Shown: piece after piece, positions 1 to 8,792 of the stretch | Layout of the letters: each line of letters opens with the position of its first letter | Numbering within the stretch: the first letter of the stretch is position 1 | Source: Methanoregula sp. | GTDB taxonomy: Archaea > Halobacteriota > Methanomicrobia > Methanomicrobiales > Methanospirillaceae | Length of the DNA stretch: 64,000 bases | Assembly: GCF_023227875.1 (NCBI RefSeq) | Contig: NZ_JALOCH010000006.1 | Location: forward strand, 124,001-188,000 | Direction: 5' to 3' | Made by a program: the position numbers and the translations under genes | The notes under the pieces: generated by a model | The model's input: the letters and a program-made list of their open reading frames with translations, nothing else | What the model was told of the DNA's origin: nothing | Database searches by the model: none

Positions 1-248
1 TCCACACGAAGACCGCGATCACGGCCCCGAAATGATCTGGGCAAAAGTTCCCAGTAATTTAGCAAGGTACTTTTTCAGATCACTCATCCAAACCGCCCGA
101 TATCCGTTGGATCCTTCGGATGTGTGGTTATCAGCTTCTGGGTTTATACAGGTATTGTGAATCCTGACCTTGCACGACAAGTAGGATAACTGCGAGAAAA
201 ACCGCAATTATCACCATATTTAACTGAACGGGCTGCCTACGTTGAGCT

Positions 249-1583
249 ATGGAAATCACCGCATGGAGAGGGCTGGCCATTCTCGTGCTACTCGTGCTTG
301 GAGTGGTCCTCGCAGGGTGTACCGGCAACTCCGGAACATCTGGTGGGCAGGCCCTGCCCGCCGCTAGTCACTCGCCGTCCACCTCACCCGCTGCACCAGT
401 AACTGGTTTACCGTTATTAGAGAGCGATGCCAGTATTATCGATGCCAACAACAAGTTCTCATCAGACCTGTACCGCCAGCTGGCAGCGAATCCCGCATCA
501 TCAGGATCCAATATCTTCTTCTCGCCATTCTCCATTTCATCCGCCCTCGCGATCACGTACGAAGGGGCACGCGGAAAAACAGCTGACGAGATCCGGTCGG
601 TCTTTTACTTTCCTGTAAATGAAACCGTACGGAGACAGGGTTTTTCACGAATAAATGGCTATCTCAACCAGCACGATAGCGGGTATACGCTAAGCACGGC
701 AAATGCCCTCTGGGCCGAGAAAAGCTACGCGTTCCTTCCGGAGTATATCAGTACTGCCGGGACATATTACTCGGCCAATACAACGAACCTTGACTTCATC
801 AGCCAGCCCGAGGTTTCCCGTATCACCATCAACCACTGGGTAGAAGAGAGAACCGCCAACAAGATCCGCGACCTTTTGCCCGCTGATTCCATCGATCCGC
901 TGACCCGGCTCGTGATCACAAACGCGGTCTATTTCAAGGGAACATGGATGAAACAATTCGATGCGAACAAAACACAGGACGCAGAGTTTGAGGTCTCAAC
1001 AGGTAAAACCGTCACGGTCAGAATGATGCAGCGGACAGATGAAGGGGCCCTGTATTCCTATGCCTCAACCAAAGATCTCCAGATGCTTGAAATGCCCTAC
1101 ACCCATTCCAACGGCAAGGGGCTTTCTATGGTCATCCTTCTGCCTGCGATGAACAACATGTCAGTTGCGGAACAGTACCTAGATCCTGAGAAACTCTCCA
1201 CACTGGAACAGTCGGCATCATCGCAGCGCGTGATGGTGTACTTCCCGAAGTTCAAACTGGAGACCGAATACCGGTTGCCAAAAGTACTCTCTGCAATGGG
1301 GATGCCTACCGCCTTTTCCGATACTGCTGATTTCTCCGGGATGGATGGCAGGAAGGATCTCGTTATCAGTGAGGTTATCCACAAGGCATACGTGGATGTG
1401 AACGAAGAGGGCACGGAAGCCGCCGCAGCAACCGCCGTGGTAATGAAGCGGGCAATGGCGCCCCAGAACCAACAGGAAATTCCTGTATTCAGAGCAGACC
1501 ATCCGTTCATCTTCCTGATCCGGGATAATGATTCCGGAGCGATTCTCTTTGCCGGTCGTGTTGTCAACCCGGCAGGATCATAG
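249..1583 (+). CDS. Serpin family protease inhibitor, probable lipoprotein
   Basis: Predicted serine-protease inhibitor anchored outside the cell. The N-terminus is a hydrophobic segment ending in the lipobox VLAGC (Cys24), followed by a Ser/Pro/Thr-rich linker and then a full-length serpin fold of about 380 residues. The C-terminal serpin signature is clear (DHPFIFLIRDNDSGAILFAGR). The reactive-centre hinge NEEGTEAAAATA has the small-residue pattern of inhibitory rather than non-inhibitory serpins; the scissile bond should lie in the following VVMKRAM stretch, so the target protease cannot be named. It stands alone and is followed by a hairpin and T-run. Family assignment is firm; lipid anchoring is inferred from the lipobox. 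Confidence 0.93.
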   Translation: MEITAWRGLAILVLLVLGVVLAGCTGNSGTSGGQALPAASHSPSTSPAAPVTGLPLLESDASIIDANNKFSSDLYRQLAANPASSGSNIFFSPFSISSALAITYEGARGKTADEIRSVFYFPVNETVRRQGFSRINGYLNQHDSGYTLSTANALWAEKSYAFLPEYISTAGTYYSANTTNLDFISQPEVSRITINHWVEERTANKIRDLLPADSIDPLTRLVITNAVYFKGTWMKQFDANKTQDAEFEVSTGKTVTVRMMQRTDEGALYSYASTKDLQMLEMPYTHSNGKGLSMVILLPAMNNMSVAEQYLDPEKLSTLEQSASSQRVMVYFPKFKLETEYRLPKVLSAMGMPTAFSDTADFSGMDGRKDLVISEVIHKAYVDVNEEGTEAAAATAVVMKRAMAPQNQQEIPVFRADHPFIFLIRDNDSGAILFAGRVVNPAGS

Positions 1584-1592
1584 AAGGAGAAA

Positions 1593-1620
1593 AGGGCATA
1601 TTAGCCCTCTCTTTTTTATT
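1593..1620 (+). terminator. Hairpin plus T-run after the serpin gene
   Basis: AGGGC and GCCCT form a 5-bp stem around ATATTA, followed by CTCTTTTTTATT. It starts 10 bases after the serpin stop codon. Archaeal termination depends mainly on the T-run, which is present; the role of the hairpin is inferred. Confidence 0.55.
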
Positions 1621-1649
1621 CGGAGACGCCGGCAGGTTCGCAGCAGGTT

Positions 1650-2024
1650 TCAGGGAATCTCTGAAGAGCGCAATCGCACCAGGCTGATGAGGTCTTCCAG
1701 GCTCCGGCACCGGTTGATCTCTTCAGAAGAGGCGAGCATCAGCAGGTCCTTCCCGGTCTGGACAAGTATTGCGGGGAATGAGATGAGGCCGGCCCCGATC
1801 TCCGACACAAATTCATTCCGGTTCAGGAACCGGGCCGGTATGCCGAGTTCCCTGACAAACCGTTTCCAGTCTTTCTTCATACCTATTGGACTGTTCGTTA
1901 TCGCCGTAAGGTTGCAAAATTGTTTTGCGTGAGACGTGCCGGATTTTAAGGAGTAGTCCTTCATCCCTGGCAATACGCCGCTGTCGGCATTATATACGAA
2001 AAGGAGGGTCTTCCCGTATGACAT
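1650..2024 (-). CDS. Conserved hypothetical protein (LLFVYNADSG family)
   Basis: A protein of about 124 residues of unknown function. It begins KTLLFVYNADSGVLPGMKDY and has a central GMKKDWKRFVRELG segment; this resembles small bacterial proteins that I recall with a CxLC motif after the first third. Here that place reads QFCNLTAIT, so only one cysteine remains. No signal peptide or membrane segment is visible. The chosen start is the ATG before SYGKTLLF; an in-frame ATG nine codons upstream (2051) is possible. It is convergent with the serpin gene. Being homologous to a recalled family is moderately sure; its function is unknown. Confidence 0.6.
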   Translation of the reverse strand: MSYGKTLLFVYNADSGVLPGMKDYSLKSGTSHAKQFCNLTAITNSPIGMKKDWKRFVRELGIPARFLNRNEFVSEIGAGLISFPAILVQTGKDLLMLASSEEINRCRSLEDLISLVRLRSSEIP

Positions 2025-2112
2025 GGTTAGTGCAGTTCTCTCTCCCGGCATATATTTTGAGAGGATGGCAGGAGTTCAGGTAATCGGGAAGTATTGTCGA
2101 AAAGGAGGTTTT

Positions 2113-4323
2113 TCAGCTACACCCGGTCCAGCCGCAGTGTTTGCAGATCCCCTTGTTGCATCCTTCCCCAAAGTCCAGCGGTTCCCCGCACTCGGGACAG
2201 GGATTTTTCGTTCCCACCTCGCGGATATCCCAGTCCTTTAATGTAGTAATGCTCTGGTTCTTTGCCGAGAGTTCGATACAGCGCCCGACAACATCCGCAC
2301 AGGAATGCCCTTCTGACGAAGGGTTCTTGATGGCCACAACACAGTTGACCTTTGCGAACTGTTTCACGAATTTCGTGAAGGGGACGCCGTTCTGGAGGCC
2401 GGTACTGATTGCCCGGCCAAGGGCGCTGCTGTTCGCTTCGCAGCCTCCGCTCCCGACCGTCCTGATGAAGACCTCCATCGGTTTACCATCAAGGAGATTG
2501 ACGGTTACATACAGGCGGCAGCAGCCAGACTGGCACAGGTACGTCCGCCCCGAGAGCTCCCGGGGCCGGTCGATCGAGAGTGCCGGGATCTTCTCCGGCA
2601 CGTTCCTGCCGGCAGCGACTGCGGAGGTGGGGGCTGTCGCGGAATCTTTCTCCTTCAGGGCAAGGACTACATCTTCGCGGCTGCCGGTCCGGTAGATTGT
2701 AATTCCCTTTAGTTTCAGGGACCAGGCCATGAGAAGCGCTTCCGCACAGTCCTCTTTTGTTGCGGATGATGGCATGTTGATGGTCTTGCTGATGGAGGCG
2801 TGGACATGCTTCTGGAACGCGGCCTGCATCAGGATATGGTCCTTCCAGCTGATGTCAAGCGCAGTCCTGCAGAGCACCCGGAAATCTTCGGGAAGCCAGA
2901 GAAGGTCCTGGACCGTCCCGGTTTCATGGACATGGGTGATCACTTCTTCGGTCTTTGTTTCAAGCTCGTTCCCTGCAAGACCCCTCTTTGAAAGAGTGGT
3001 TACAAGCCGGTCGCGGAAGACCGGGTTCACGATGACAAACGTCTTGCCCACGGTGTTCTTCCGGGTGTAGGCAAACGAGAAAATCGGCTCGATCCCGCTC
3101 GAACATCCTGCGAGGAGGGAGATCGTGCCGGTGGGGGCGATGGTTGTCATCGCTGCGTTCCTGACCGGGAACTCCTTCCAGATGCTGCCCTCCCATGCCG
3201 GGAACGGGCCGAGCTTTTCTGCACGCTGCCGTGATTCTTCAATGGCAGTATCGGTGACGAACTGCATGACCCGCTCGCACCAGGCACGGCCCTCCGGAGC
3301 GTCGTACGCAAGCCCGGCCATGAGCAGGGCGTCGTGGACGCCCATCAGCCCGAGGCCGATCTTCCGGGTCCTCTTTGTCGCTTCCCTGATCTGCGGGATC
3401 GGGAAGACATTCTTATCGATGACAAGGTCGAGGAAACGCGTGGCCAGGCGGGCTGTCTCCTGTAATTTCTTCTCGTCAAGCACACCCTGATGCATGCAGG
3501 CCGCGAGGTTGATGCTCCCGAGCACGCAGCTCTCAAAGGGGAAGAGGGGCTGTTCGCCGCAGGGATTGGTGGTGTCGATCTCGCCAAGTTGCGGTGTCGG
3601 GTTTTTACGGTTGATCTCATCAAAGAAGAGGATGCCCGGCTCCCCGTTCTTCCAGATCCCTTCGACAATTGCGGCCCATATCCTACCTACCGTCACCTGA
3701 TCTCCGGTATGGGGATGGGTAAGCCAGACCGTTTCGAACTGTTTTTTGGAGACGAGGTCCATGAACCGGTCATTGACCATCACGGATATGTTGAAATTGG
3801 CAAACTCGCCTTCTTTTGTCTTTGCGGTGATGAACGGGAGGATGTCAGGATGCCAGACATTGAGGATCCCCATGTTTGCCCCGCGCCTGCGGCCCCCCTG
3901 CTTGATGACCTCGGTTGCGGCATTGAAAACCCGCATGAACGAGACCGGCCCTGACGCCACACCCTCGGTTGACTGGACCGGTGAGCCCTCAGGCCGGAGA
4001 GGGGAGAAATTATACCCGGTCCCTCCTCCGGTCTTATGGATGATCGCCCCTTGCTTCATCGCATCGAATATCCCGTCAATGGAATCGGAGACCGGCAGCG
4101 TGAAGCAGGCAGAGAGCTGGCCGAGTTCGGTGCCGGCGTTCATCAGCGTTGGGGAGTTTGGGAGGAAACGCAACGAGTGCATGGCCTCAAAGAAGCGGGC
4201 TTCTTCCTCGCTGTCTTCAGCAAGGGCCACTGCGACACGGTGGCAGATATCCGTATAACTGGTCTCGCCTTTCCGGAGGTACCGTGCCGAAAGAATACTG
4301 TCAACAACTGGTTGTGTGCTCAT
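2113..4323 (-). CDS. nrdJ: Adenosylcobalamin-dependent (class II) ribonucleotide reductase
   Basis: Reduces ribonucleotides to deoxyribonucleotides using a cobalamin-generated thiyl radical. Of about 736 residues, the first part carries NSPTLMNAG and SACFTLPVSDS (first redox Cys), then KTGGGTGYNFSPLRP, the catalytic loop NPCGEQPLFPFESC with the radical Cys, and PTGTISLLAGCSSGIEPIF. The C-terminal part has a TSCPD-type domain (QSGCCRLYVTVN, TVGSGGCEANSSALGRA) and ends in a Cys-rich zinc-ribbon tail (CPECGEPL, CKHCGWTGC) that can re-reduce the active site. The start was set at the ATG before STQPVVDSILSARYL; an in-frame ATG 34 codons upstream adds sequence unlike the family. The cobalamin need fits the nearby cbiB gene. 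Confidence 0.95.
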   Translation of the reverse strand: MSTQPVVDSILSARYLRKGETSYTDICHRVAVALAEDSEEEARFFEAMHSLRFLPNSPTLMNAGTELGQLSACFTLPVSDSIDGIFDAMKQGAIIHKTGGGTGYNFSPLRPEGSPVQSTEGVASGPVSFMRVFNAATEVIKQGGRRRGANMGILNVWHPDILPFITAKTKEGEFANFNISVMVNDRFMDLVSKKQFETVWLTHPHTGDQVTVGRIWAAIVEGIWKNGEPGILFFDEINRKNPTPQLGEIDTTNPCGEQPLFPFESCVLGSINLAACMHQGVLDEKKLQETARLATRFLDLVIDKNVFPIPQIREATKRTRKIGLGLMGVHDALLMAGLAYDAPEGRAWCERVMQFVTDTAIEESRQRAEKLGPFPAWEGSIWKEFPVRNAAMTTIAPTGTISLLAGCSSGIEPIFSFAYTRKNTVGKTFVIVNPVFRDRLVTTLSKRGLAGNELETKTEEVITHVHETGTVQDLLWLPEDFRVLCRTALDISWKDHILMQAAFQKHVHASISKTINMPSSATKEDCAEALLMAWSLKLKGITIYRTGSREDVVLALKEKDSATAPTSAVAAGRNVPEKIPALSIDRPRELSGRTYLCQSGCCRLYVTVNLLDGKPMEVFIRTVGSGGCEANSSALGRAISTGLQNGVPFTKFVKQFAKVNCVVAIKNPSSEGHSCADVVGRCIELSAKNQSITTLKDWDIREVGTKNPCPECGEPLDFGEGCNKGICKHCGWTGCS

Positions 4324-4497
4324 GGAAATCCCTGAATTATCCTTTCCTGTTTTGAGTTTTTTGACCCGGGACCTTCTTCCACAGATAGTGAATATCATGG
4401 ACGATCCCAAGCCGATAATCAACATCCTCTTTTAACATTGCGGAATTAAAAGCAGTTTCCAAAGAGGCACCTGTCGCAAGGTTTAAGGAAACCGCAC

Positions 4498-5103
4498 TTA
4501 TTTTTTGATCGCTGCAATTCCGAGCTGGTTCAGGAACCGTTCGTGAAGCCGGGTATCATTGCCCAGCTCAGGATGGAACGAGAGGGCCATGTGGTCTCCC
4601 TGTTCCAGGGCAACAATACCCTGAGAGGCCCGGGCAAGTACATGAACCGCATTTCCGGCGGTTGTTGCTACCGGGGCCCGGATAAAGACCGCATGGAATG
4701 GCCCGCCGTTCAACCCGTCCATCTGGATATCGGCTTCGAAGGATTCCCGCTGGCGCCCGAATGCGTTCCGGTCCACGGCCATATCGATGAGACCAAGCGG
4801 GTGGATCCGGGGATCATCAACACGGGTTGCCATCAGCACCATGCCGGCACAGGTTGCAAAGATTCCCCCCCGGAAGCTGCGGAGCGGTTCAAAGAGCCCG
4901 TTCTTGTCGATCAGGCGGGAGATGGTCGTCGACTCCCCGCCAGGGAGGGCAAGGGCGTTGCAGTCCGCGAGATCGGCAGGGTTCCTCACCTCGAAGACCT
5001 CGGACGAGGGGCCGTGTCCCATTCGTTCGAGTGCCAGAAGGAACGCGTCGATATGCTCGCTCACGTTTCCCTGAACCGCAAGTACGCCGATCTTAGCGTC
5101 CAC
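4498..5103 (-). CDS. pdxT: Pyridoxal 5'-phosphate synthase, glutaminase subunit PdxT
   Basis: Releases ammonia from glutamine for PLP synthesis by PdxS. Class I amidotransferase fold of 201 residues: the loop GGESTTISRL, nucleophile Cys85 in FATCAGMVLMA, and His177/Glu179 in SFHPEL. The start is a GTG at 5103 that overlaps the end of pdxS by 11 bases; it begins with DAKIGVLAVQGNVSEH, the normal PdxT N-terminus. An upstream ATG at 5166 lies deep inside pdxS and would add about 20 non-family residues. The overlap implies translational coupling with pdxS. Confidence 0.95.
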   Translation of the reverse strand: MDAKIGVLAVQGNVSEHIDAFLLALERMGHGPSSEVFEVRNPADLADCNALALPGGESTTISRLIDKNGLFEPLRSFRGGIFATCAGMVLMATRVDDPRIHPLGLIDMAVDRNAFGRQRESFEADIQMDGLNGGPFHAVFIRAPVATTAGNAVHVLARASQGIVALEQGDHMALSFHPELGNDTRLHERFLNQLGIAAIKK

Positions 5104-5989
5104 GGGTCTGGAGCACCTCGTCATCACGGAGCGTGTGGACATCAAGTCCCGGCATTGCGTCGCCAAGGCCGTTGCTGACCTTTGCGATCACATTAGCATC
5201 ATCGAAGTGGTTGACCGCCTCGACAATTGCTTTTGCCATTCGTTCTGGACTTGAGGACTTGAAGATCCCTGACCCGACAAAGACACCGTCAGCTCCGAGC
5301 TGCATCATGAGGGCTGCATCCGAGGGGGTGGCAATGCCTCCGGCCGAGAAGTTCACGACCGGGAGCCTGCCGCGTTCTGCACACTCAAAAACAAGTTCCG
5401 CCGGGGCTTCGATCTCGCGGGCATAGTCCGTCATTTCCTGCTTGTCGAGCCCACGGAGCATCCGGATCTCACCCATGATGTTGCGCATATGGCGGACCGC
5501 TTCAACAACGTTACCGGTACCGGCCTCTCCCTTGGTCCGGATCATTGCTGCACCTTCATTGATCCTGCGGAGTGCCTCTCCGAGGTCGCGTGCACCGCAG
5601 ACGAAGGGTACCTTGAACTGTTTCTTATCGATATGGTATTGCTCATCTGCGGGGGTCAGGACCTCGCTCTCATCAATCATATCAACGCCAAGGACTTCGA
5701 GCACCTGGGCCTCGACAAAATGCCCGATACGGACCTTTCCCATCACCGGGATGGAAACTGCTTCGATGATCTCGATGACCTTCTCGGGATCCGCCATGCG
5801 TGCAACCCCGCCCATTTTCCTGATATCGGACGGCACACGCTCAAGCGACATGACTGCGACTGCCCCGGCGTCCTCGGCAATCTTTGCCTGTTCGGCATTG
5901 ACAACATCCATGATCACGCCCCCTTTCTGCATGGATGCAAAGCCGCGCTTGAGGAGCTCGGTGCCGAATCTCAGTTCTTCCAGCTTCAT
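5093..5989 (-). CDS. pdxS: Pyridoxal 5'-phosphate synthase, synthase subunit PdxS
   Basis: Forms PLP from ribose 5-phosphate, glyceraldehyde 3-phosphate and ammonia delivered by PdxT; PdxS is a (beta/alpha)8 barrel forming a dodecamer. 298 residues, the usual length. Lys85 in PVMGKVRIGHFVEAQ and Lys153 in MIRTKGEAGTGN match the two Schiff-base lysines of the family, and the phosphate-binding GADGVFVGSGIF loop is present. Its start overlaps the cbiB stop by ATGA, so pdxS and pdxT form the distal end of the purA-to-pdxT run. Confidence 0.97.
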   Translation of the reverse strand: MKLEELRFGTELLKRGFASMQKGGVIMDVVNAEQAKIAEDAGAVAVMSLERVPSDIRKMGGVARMADPEKVIEIIEAVSIPVMGKVRIGHFVEAQVLEVLGVDMIDESEVLTPADEQYHIDKKQFKVPFVCGARDLGEALRRINEGAAMIRTKGEAGTGNVVEAVRHMRNIMGEIRMLRGLDKQEMTDYAREIEAPAELVFECAERGRLPVVNFSAGGIATPSDAALMMQLGADGVFVGSGIFKSSSPERMAKAIVEAVNHFDDANVIAKVSNGLGDAMPGLDVHTLRDDEVLQTRGR

Positions 5990-6927
5990 ATGCCAATATT
6001 ATTGATCAAGGCTCCCAATAAAAGCAGAGTACAACAAGCAATTATTGCATACATCAGCGTGACTGCCCGGGTCGCTTTAAGGATTTCCACTCCCCCTTCA
6101 TCAAGAGTCCGGAAACCGTCGCCGATTGAATACACACCAGGCTTCTCGAACCGGGTCCCGGTGCCACCTGCCATTGCGGCTATCACGATGCCGCCGTTGA
6201 ACCCGGGTCGCAGGTGACCGTCGCGGCGCATGATCTGCCAGGAACGGGAGAAGGTGCCCCTGGCGGCAAACCAGATAAGCAGCAACAGGACGGTAATCCG
6301 GGCCGGGATAAAGTTGACCAGATCATCCATGCGTGCGGCACACCAGCCAAGCCGCTCGCGCTCGTCCCGGTAACCGAGCATCGCGTCCATGGTATTGATA
6401 GCCCGGCAGGCTGCTGCACCGGGAAGGTTGAGGAGGGAGAACCAGAAGAGCGGTGCGATGATGCTGTCGTTGAGGTTCTCGGTCATGGACTCGTACCCTG
6501 CCGAGAGGATATGACCCCTGTCAAGGTCTGCCGTATCCCGCGACACCAGCAGCCGGACTTTTTCCCTGCCGGTCTCAACACCCTCGTCCAGTGCCGATAT
6601 GACAGCCTGTGTATGTTCCTCGAGCGATCGCCAGGCAAAACAACACTTCAGCAGGAACGGAGCGAGGAGGAGGTAGAGATACCACGGGGCACAGGTAGAG
6701 ACAAGGAAGAACGGAAGACAGAAAAGGAAGACGGTAAGTGCCCAGAGCAGGACACCGGCCGCACGCTGGAGTCGCGGGGGATAGTATCCGGGTCTGCCCC
6801 ACATTCCAATGAACGTGCCAAGGAGGGCGACGGGGTGATATCGTGAATGAGGATCTCCAACCAGCCTGTCGACAACAAGCGCAGCGCAGAGCGTGATGGC
6901 CGCAAGAGTTACTGCTGGCGGTACCAT
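5986..6927 (-). CDS. cbiB: Adenosylcobinamide-phosphate synthase CbiB/CobD
   Basis: Integral membrane enzyme that attaches the aminopropanol arm to adenosylcobyric acid in cobamide synthesis. 313 residues with family motifs DRLVGDPHSRYHPVALLG near the N-terminus, LNDSIIAPLFW, and NTMDAMLGYRDERERLGW in the middle. Several hydrophobic segments occur, including one at the C-terminus. Cobamides serve both methyltransfer in methanogenesis and the class II ribonucleotide reductase upstream. It overlaps the upstream membrane-protein gene by 19 bases and pdxS by 4, so it is inside one operon. Confidence 0.93.
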   Translation of the reverse strand: MVPPAVTLAAITLCAALVVDRLVGDPHSRYHPVALLGTFIGMWGRPGYYPPRLQRAAGVLLWALTVFLFCLPFFLVSTCAPWYLYLLLAPFLLKCCFAWRSLEEHTQAVISALDEGVETGREKVRLLVSRDTADLDRGHILSAGYESMTENLNDSIIAPLFWFSLLNLPGAAACRAINTMDAMLGYRDERERLGWCAARMDDLVNFIPARITVLLLLIWFAARGTFSRSWQIMRRDGHLRPGFNGGIVIAAMAGGTGTRFEKPGVYSIGDGFRTLDEGGVEILKATRAVTLMYAIIACCTLLLLGALINNIGI

Positions 6928-7478
6928 GTGTAGAGGGCCCCGATGATGAGGATAATGAACGAGGCGATATTCAGGAACTCGATGGTGGTATAGAGCCAGC
7001 CGCAGTAAAGGACGAGGGCAATACCCATCATGATCATCAGGAAATGGGGGCGTCCGTGTGCCACCGGCTGGAGGGGATATTCCACGAGAATGGCTGGCCT
7101 TGTGGCCTGCGGGAGGACGATATGGACCTGCAACTGGGCCTTCATCACCCCATACCCTGAGATGACCTCAAGATTGAATGACCCTTCCCGGCAGTCTTTC
7201 CGGATCGGGATGGTGAGTTCGAACTCATCCACCACATATTGGTTCTCATGGAAAAATCCGGTATACATATCAGCGTTTGAAGAAGAGATGGTAATATGGA
7301 TCGGTGCGCCCCGGTTCAGGAAACGGAGGCGCAGGCTGGTACCCGGTTCCGCAGTGATCTTTTCCCGCGGGATGTCAATGGAGTTGATCCCGCTGCGGTT
7401 GAGATGGATCTCATAGCCGGCATTTTTCCCGTCCCCACCGGCCGATAAAAGAACCGGGACGGGAAGAGGGAATATCAT
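6909..7478 (-). CDS. Conserved membrane protein, extracellular beta-domain plus two C-terminal helices
   Basis: 189 residues of unknown function. Residues 1-130 are rich in beta-type sequence (LRLRFLNRGAPIHITISSS, FELTIPIRKDCREGSFNLEV) and resemble a cupredoxin- or Ig-like fold. Two hydrophobic helices follow (FLMIMMGIALVLYCGWLYTT and IASFIILIIGALYTWY), ending with a short RQQ tail. It may be a DUF7524-type protein, but that name is from memory. It lies between a Trm112-like gene (15-base gap) and cbiB (19-base overlap), so it is co-transcribed with them; a link to cobamide synthesis is only contextual. Confidence 0.65.
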   Translation of the reverse strand: MIFPLPVPVLLSAGGDGKNAGYEIHLNRSGINSIDIPREKITAEPGTSLRLRFLNRGAPIHITISSSNADMYTGFFHENQYVVDEFELTIPIRKDCREGSFNLEVISGYGVMKAQLQVHIVLPQATRPAILVEYPLQPVAHGRPHFLMIMMGIALVLYCGWLYTTIEFLNIASFIILIIGALYTWYRQQ

Positions 7479-7493
7479 GCTGGCACCTTTGGT

Positions 7494-7673
7494 TCACTGT
7501 CCTGCGGGGGGCAGGAGGTTGGGGATACCCTCGTGAATGGGATAGTCCGCACTGCAGGCAGCACAGCGGAGGTTGCCTTCAAGGATCTCCTTCTCGTCTT
7601 CAGTATCTACTCGGAGGGTGAGATCCCCCTTGCAGACCGGGCAGCAGAGGATATCCATGAGCGAGCGTTTCAT
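7494..7673 (-). CDS. Trm112-like zinc-binding methyltransferase activator
   Basis: A 59-residue protein. It reads MKRSLMDILCCPVCKGDLTL at the start, then LRCAACSADYPIHEGIPNLL. The two CxxC pairs and the closing YPIxEGIPxLLP match the Trm112/UPF0434 zinc-ribbon family. In Archaea Trm112 activates and stabilises several SAM-dependent methyltransferases acting on tRNA, rRNA and release factor. Its ATG overlaps the purA stop (ATGA at 7670-7673), so it is translated from the purA transcript. No methyltransferase partner is next to it. Confidence 0.88.
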   Translation of the reverse strand: MKRSLMDILCCPVCKGDLTLRVDTEDEKEILEGNLRCAACSADYPIHEGIPNLLPPAGQ

Positions 7674-8683
7674 CTCAATTCATTCCTAATGTCGATGATC
7701 TGGGTGATCTCAGGGCCGGTGGATATAAGGGCCACGGGGCAGCCGATGTCTTCCTCTGCCTGTTTGATAAAGTCCTTTGCTTTTTTAGTCAGCTTTGCAT
7801 AGTCCGTGATCCCGAAACAGTCCTTGTCTATTCGGTCGATCCCGGTGATGGCGGCCTGGGTGCAGCCGTTGATCATTGCCGAATACCGGGCCATGTCCCC
7901 GTCCCAACCGCCGATACGACGCTTGCGGTGGGTAACGGTCCCGAATTCCTGAATCCCCATTGCATCGGATGTGTCTGCGGTCATCTCTGTACTGAACGGG
8001 CCTTCCCCGACTCTGGTCGGGTAGGCCTTGAAGACTACGATCACATCGTCGACCTTTGTCGGTCCGACACCGTTATCTGCAGCGATCTGCGAAGCTGAGG
8101 TGTCCTTGCTTGTGACAAACGGATACGTCCCGTAATACAGGGAGATCCCAAAGCCCTGGGTTCCTTCAAGGAGGACGGTCTCATTCATTTTTAGTGCATC
8201 GTCGATCGCTTTCGGGACATCGAGAAGATATTCCTTCAGTTCGGGAACATCCTTTGCCTGCGGGGAGAGCCGCATAACCCGGTCGGAGTTGGCCGGACCG
8301 CACCCTGAGCCGGTGCTCCCGATCTTCTGGGAAAGGTGTGCACTCCCCTTGTCGCGGGCAATATGGTCTTCTGTGATGATGCCACAGCGCTTGTCCACAA
8401 AGACGCGTCCCCTGACACCGAGCGTCTCGACTTCATGTTCCAAGACACGCGGATCGACAAGAACGCCACTCCCAATACAGAGCTTCGCATCCTTGTATAC
8501 AAAACCGGACGGAACCATCCGAACGCCGTATTCCTTGGTTCCAACCTGGACAGTGTGCCCGGCATTCGGGCCAACACCGCCGCGGGAGATGATTACGGGT
8601 TTGTCCTTGTGGGCAATGTGAGCAACAACCTTGCCCTTCCCTTCATCCCCAAAAAATCCACCAACGATGATTGTACAACTCAT
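7670..8683 (-). CDS. purA: Adenylosuccinate synthetase
   Basis: Joins IMP and aspartate with GTP hydrolysis, the first committed step to AMP. 337 residues, the compact archaeal form, about 90 shorter than bacterial PurA. The N-terminal GTP loop GGFFGDEGKGKVVAHIA is present, as are GVGPNAGHTV, the IMP-binding GSTGSGCGPA region and LLEGTQGFGISLYYGTYPFVTS. The C-terminus has HRKRRIGGWD. It is the first gene of a minus-strand run continuing through the Trm112-like gene, a membrane protein, cbiB, pdxS and pdxT. Confidence 0.96.
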   Translation of the reverse strand: MSCTIIVGGFFGDEGKGKVVAHIAHKDKPVIISRGGVGPNAGHTVQVGTKEYGVRMVPSGFVYKDAKLCIGSGVLVDPRVLEHEVETLGVRGRVFVDKRCGIITEDHIARDKGSAHLSQKIGSTGSGCGPANSDRVMRLSPQAKDVPELKEYLLDVPKAIDDALKMNETVLLEGTQGFGISLYYGTYPFVTSKDTSASQIAADNGVGPTKVDDVIVVFKAYPTRVGEGPFSTEMTADTSDAMGIQEFGTVTHRKRRIGGWDGDMARYSAMINGCTQAAITGIDRIDKDCFGITDYAKLTKKAKDFIKQAEEDIGCPVALISTGPEITQIIDIRNELR

Positions 8684-8792
8684 TGTCTTTCATGTAGTAT
8701 TGCACGAGTTTACCAATAAACTATTCCTTGCAGGGGGAACAAAAGAGTGCTTTTTTTAAAAAGGGGGCAGATAATGCCTTCAGTTACAGGGA

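Noticed and set aside
1..248. Short minus-strand frames with a hydrophobic stretch (MVIIAVFLAVILLVVQGQ) and a possible broken membrane peptide near base 1
   Set aside because: Too short, with no ribosome site or family resemblance; the left context is cut by the window edge, so nothing can be claimed.
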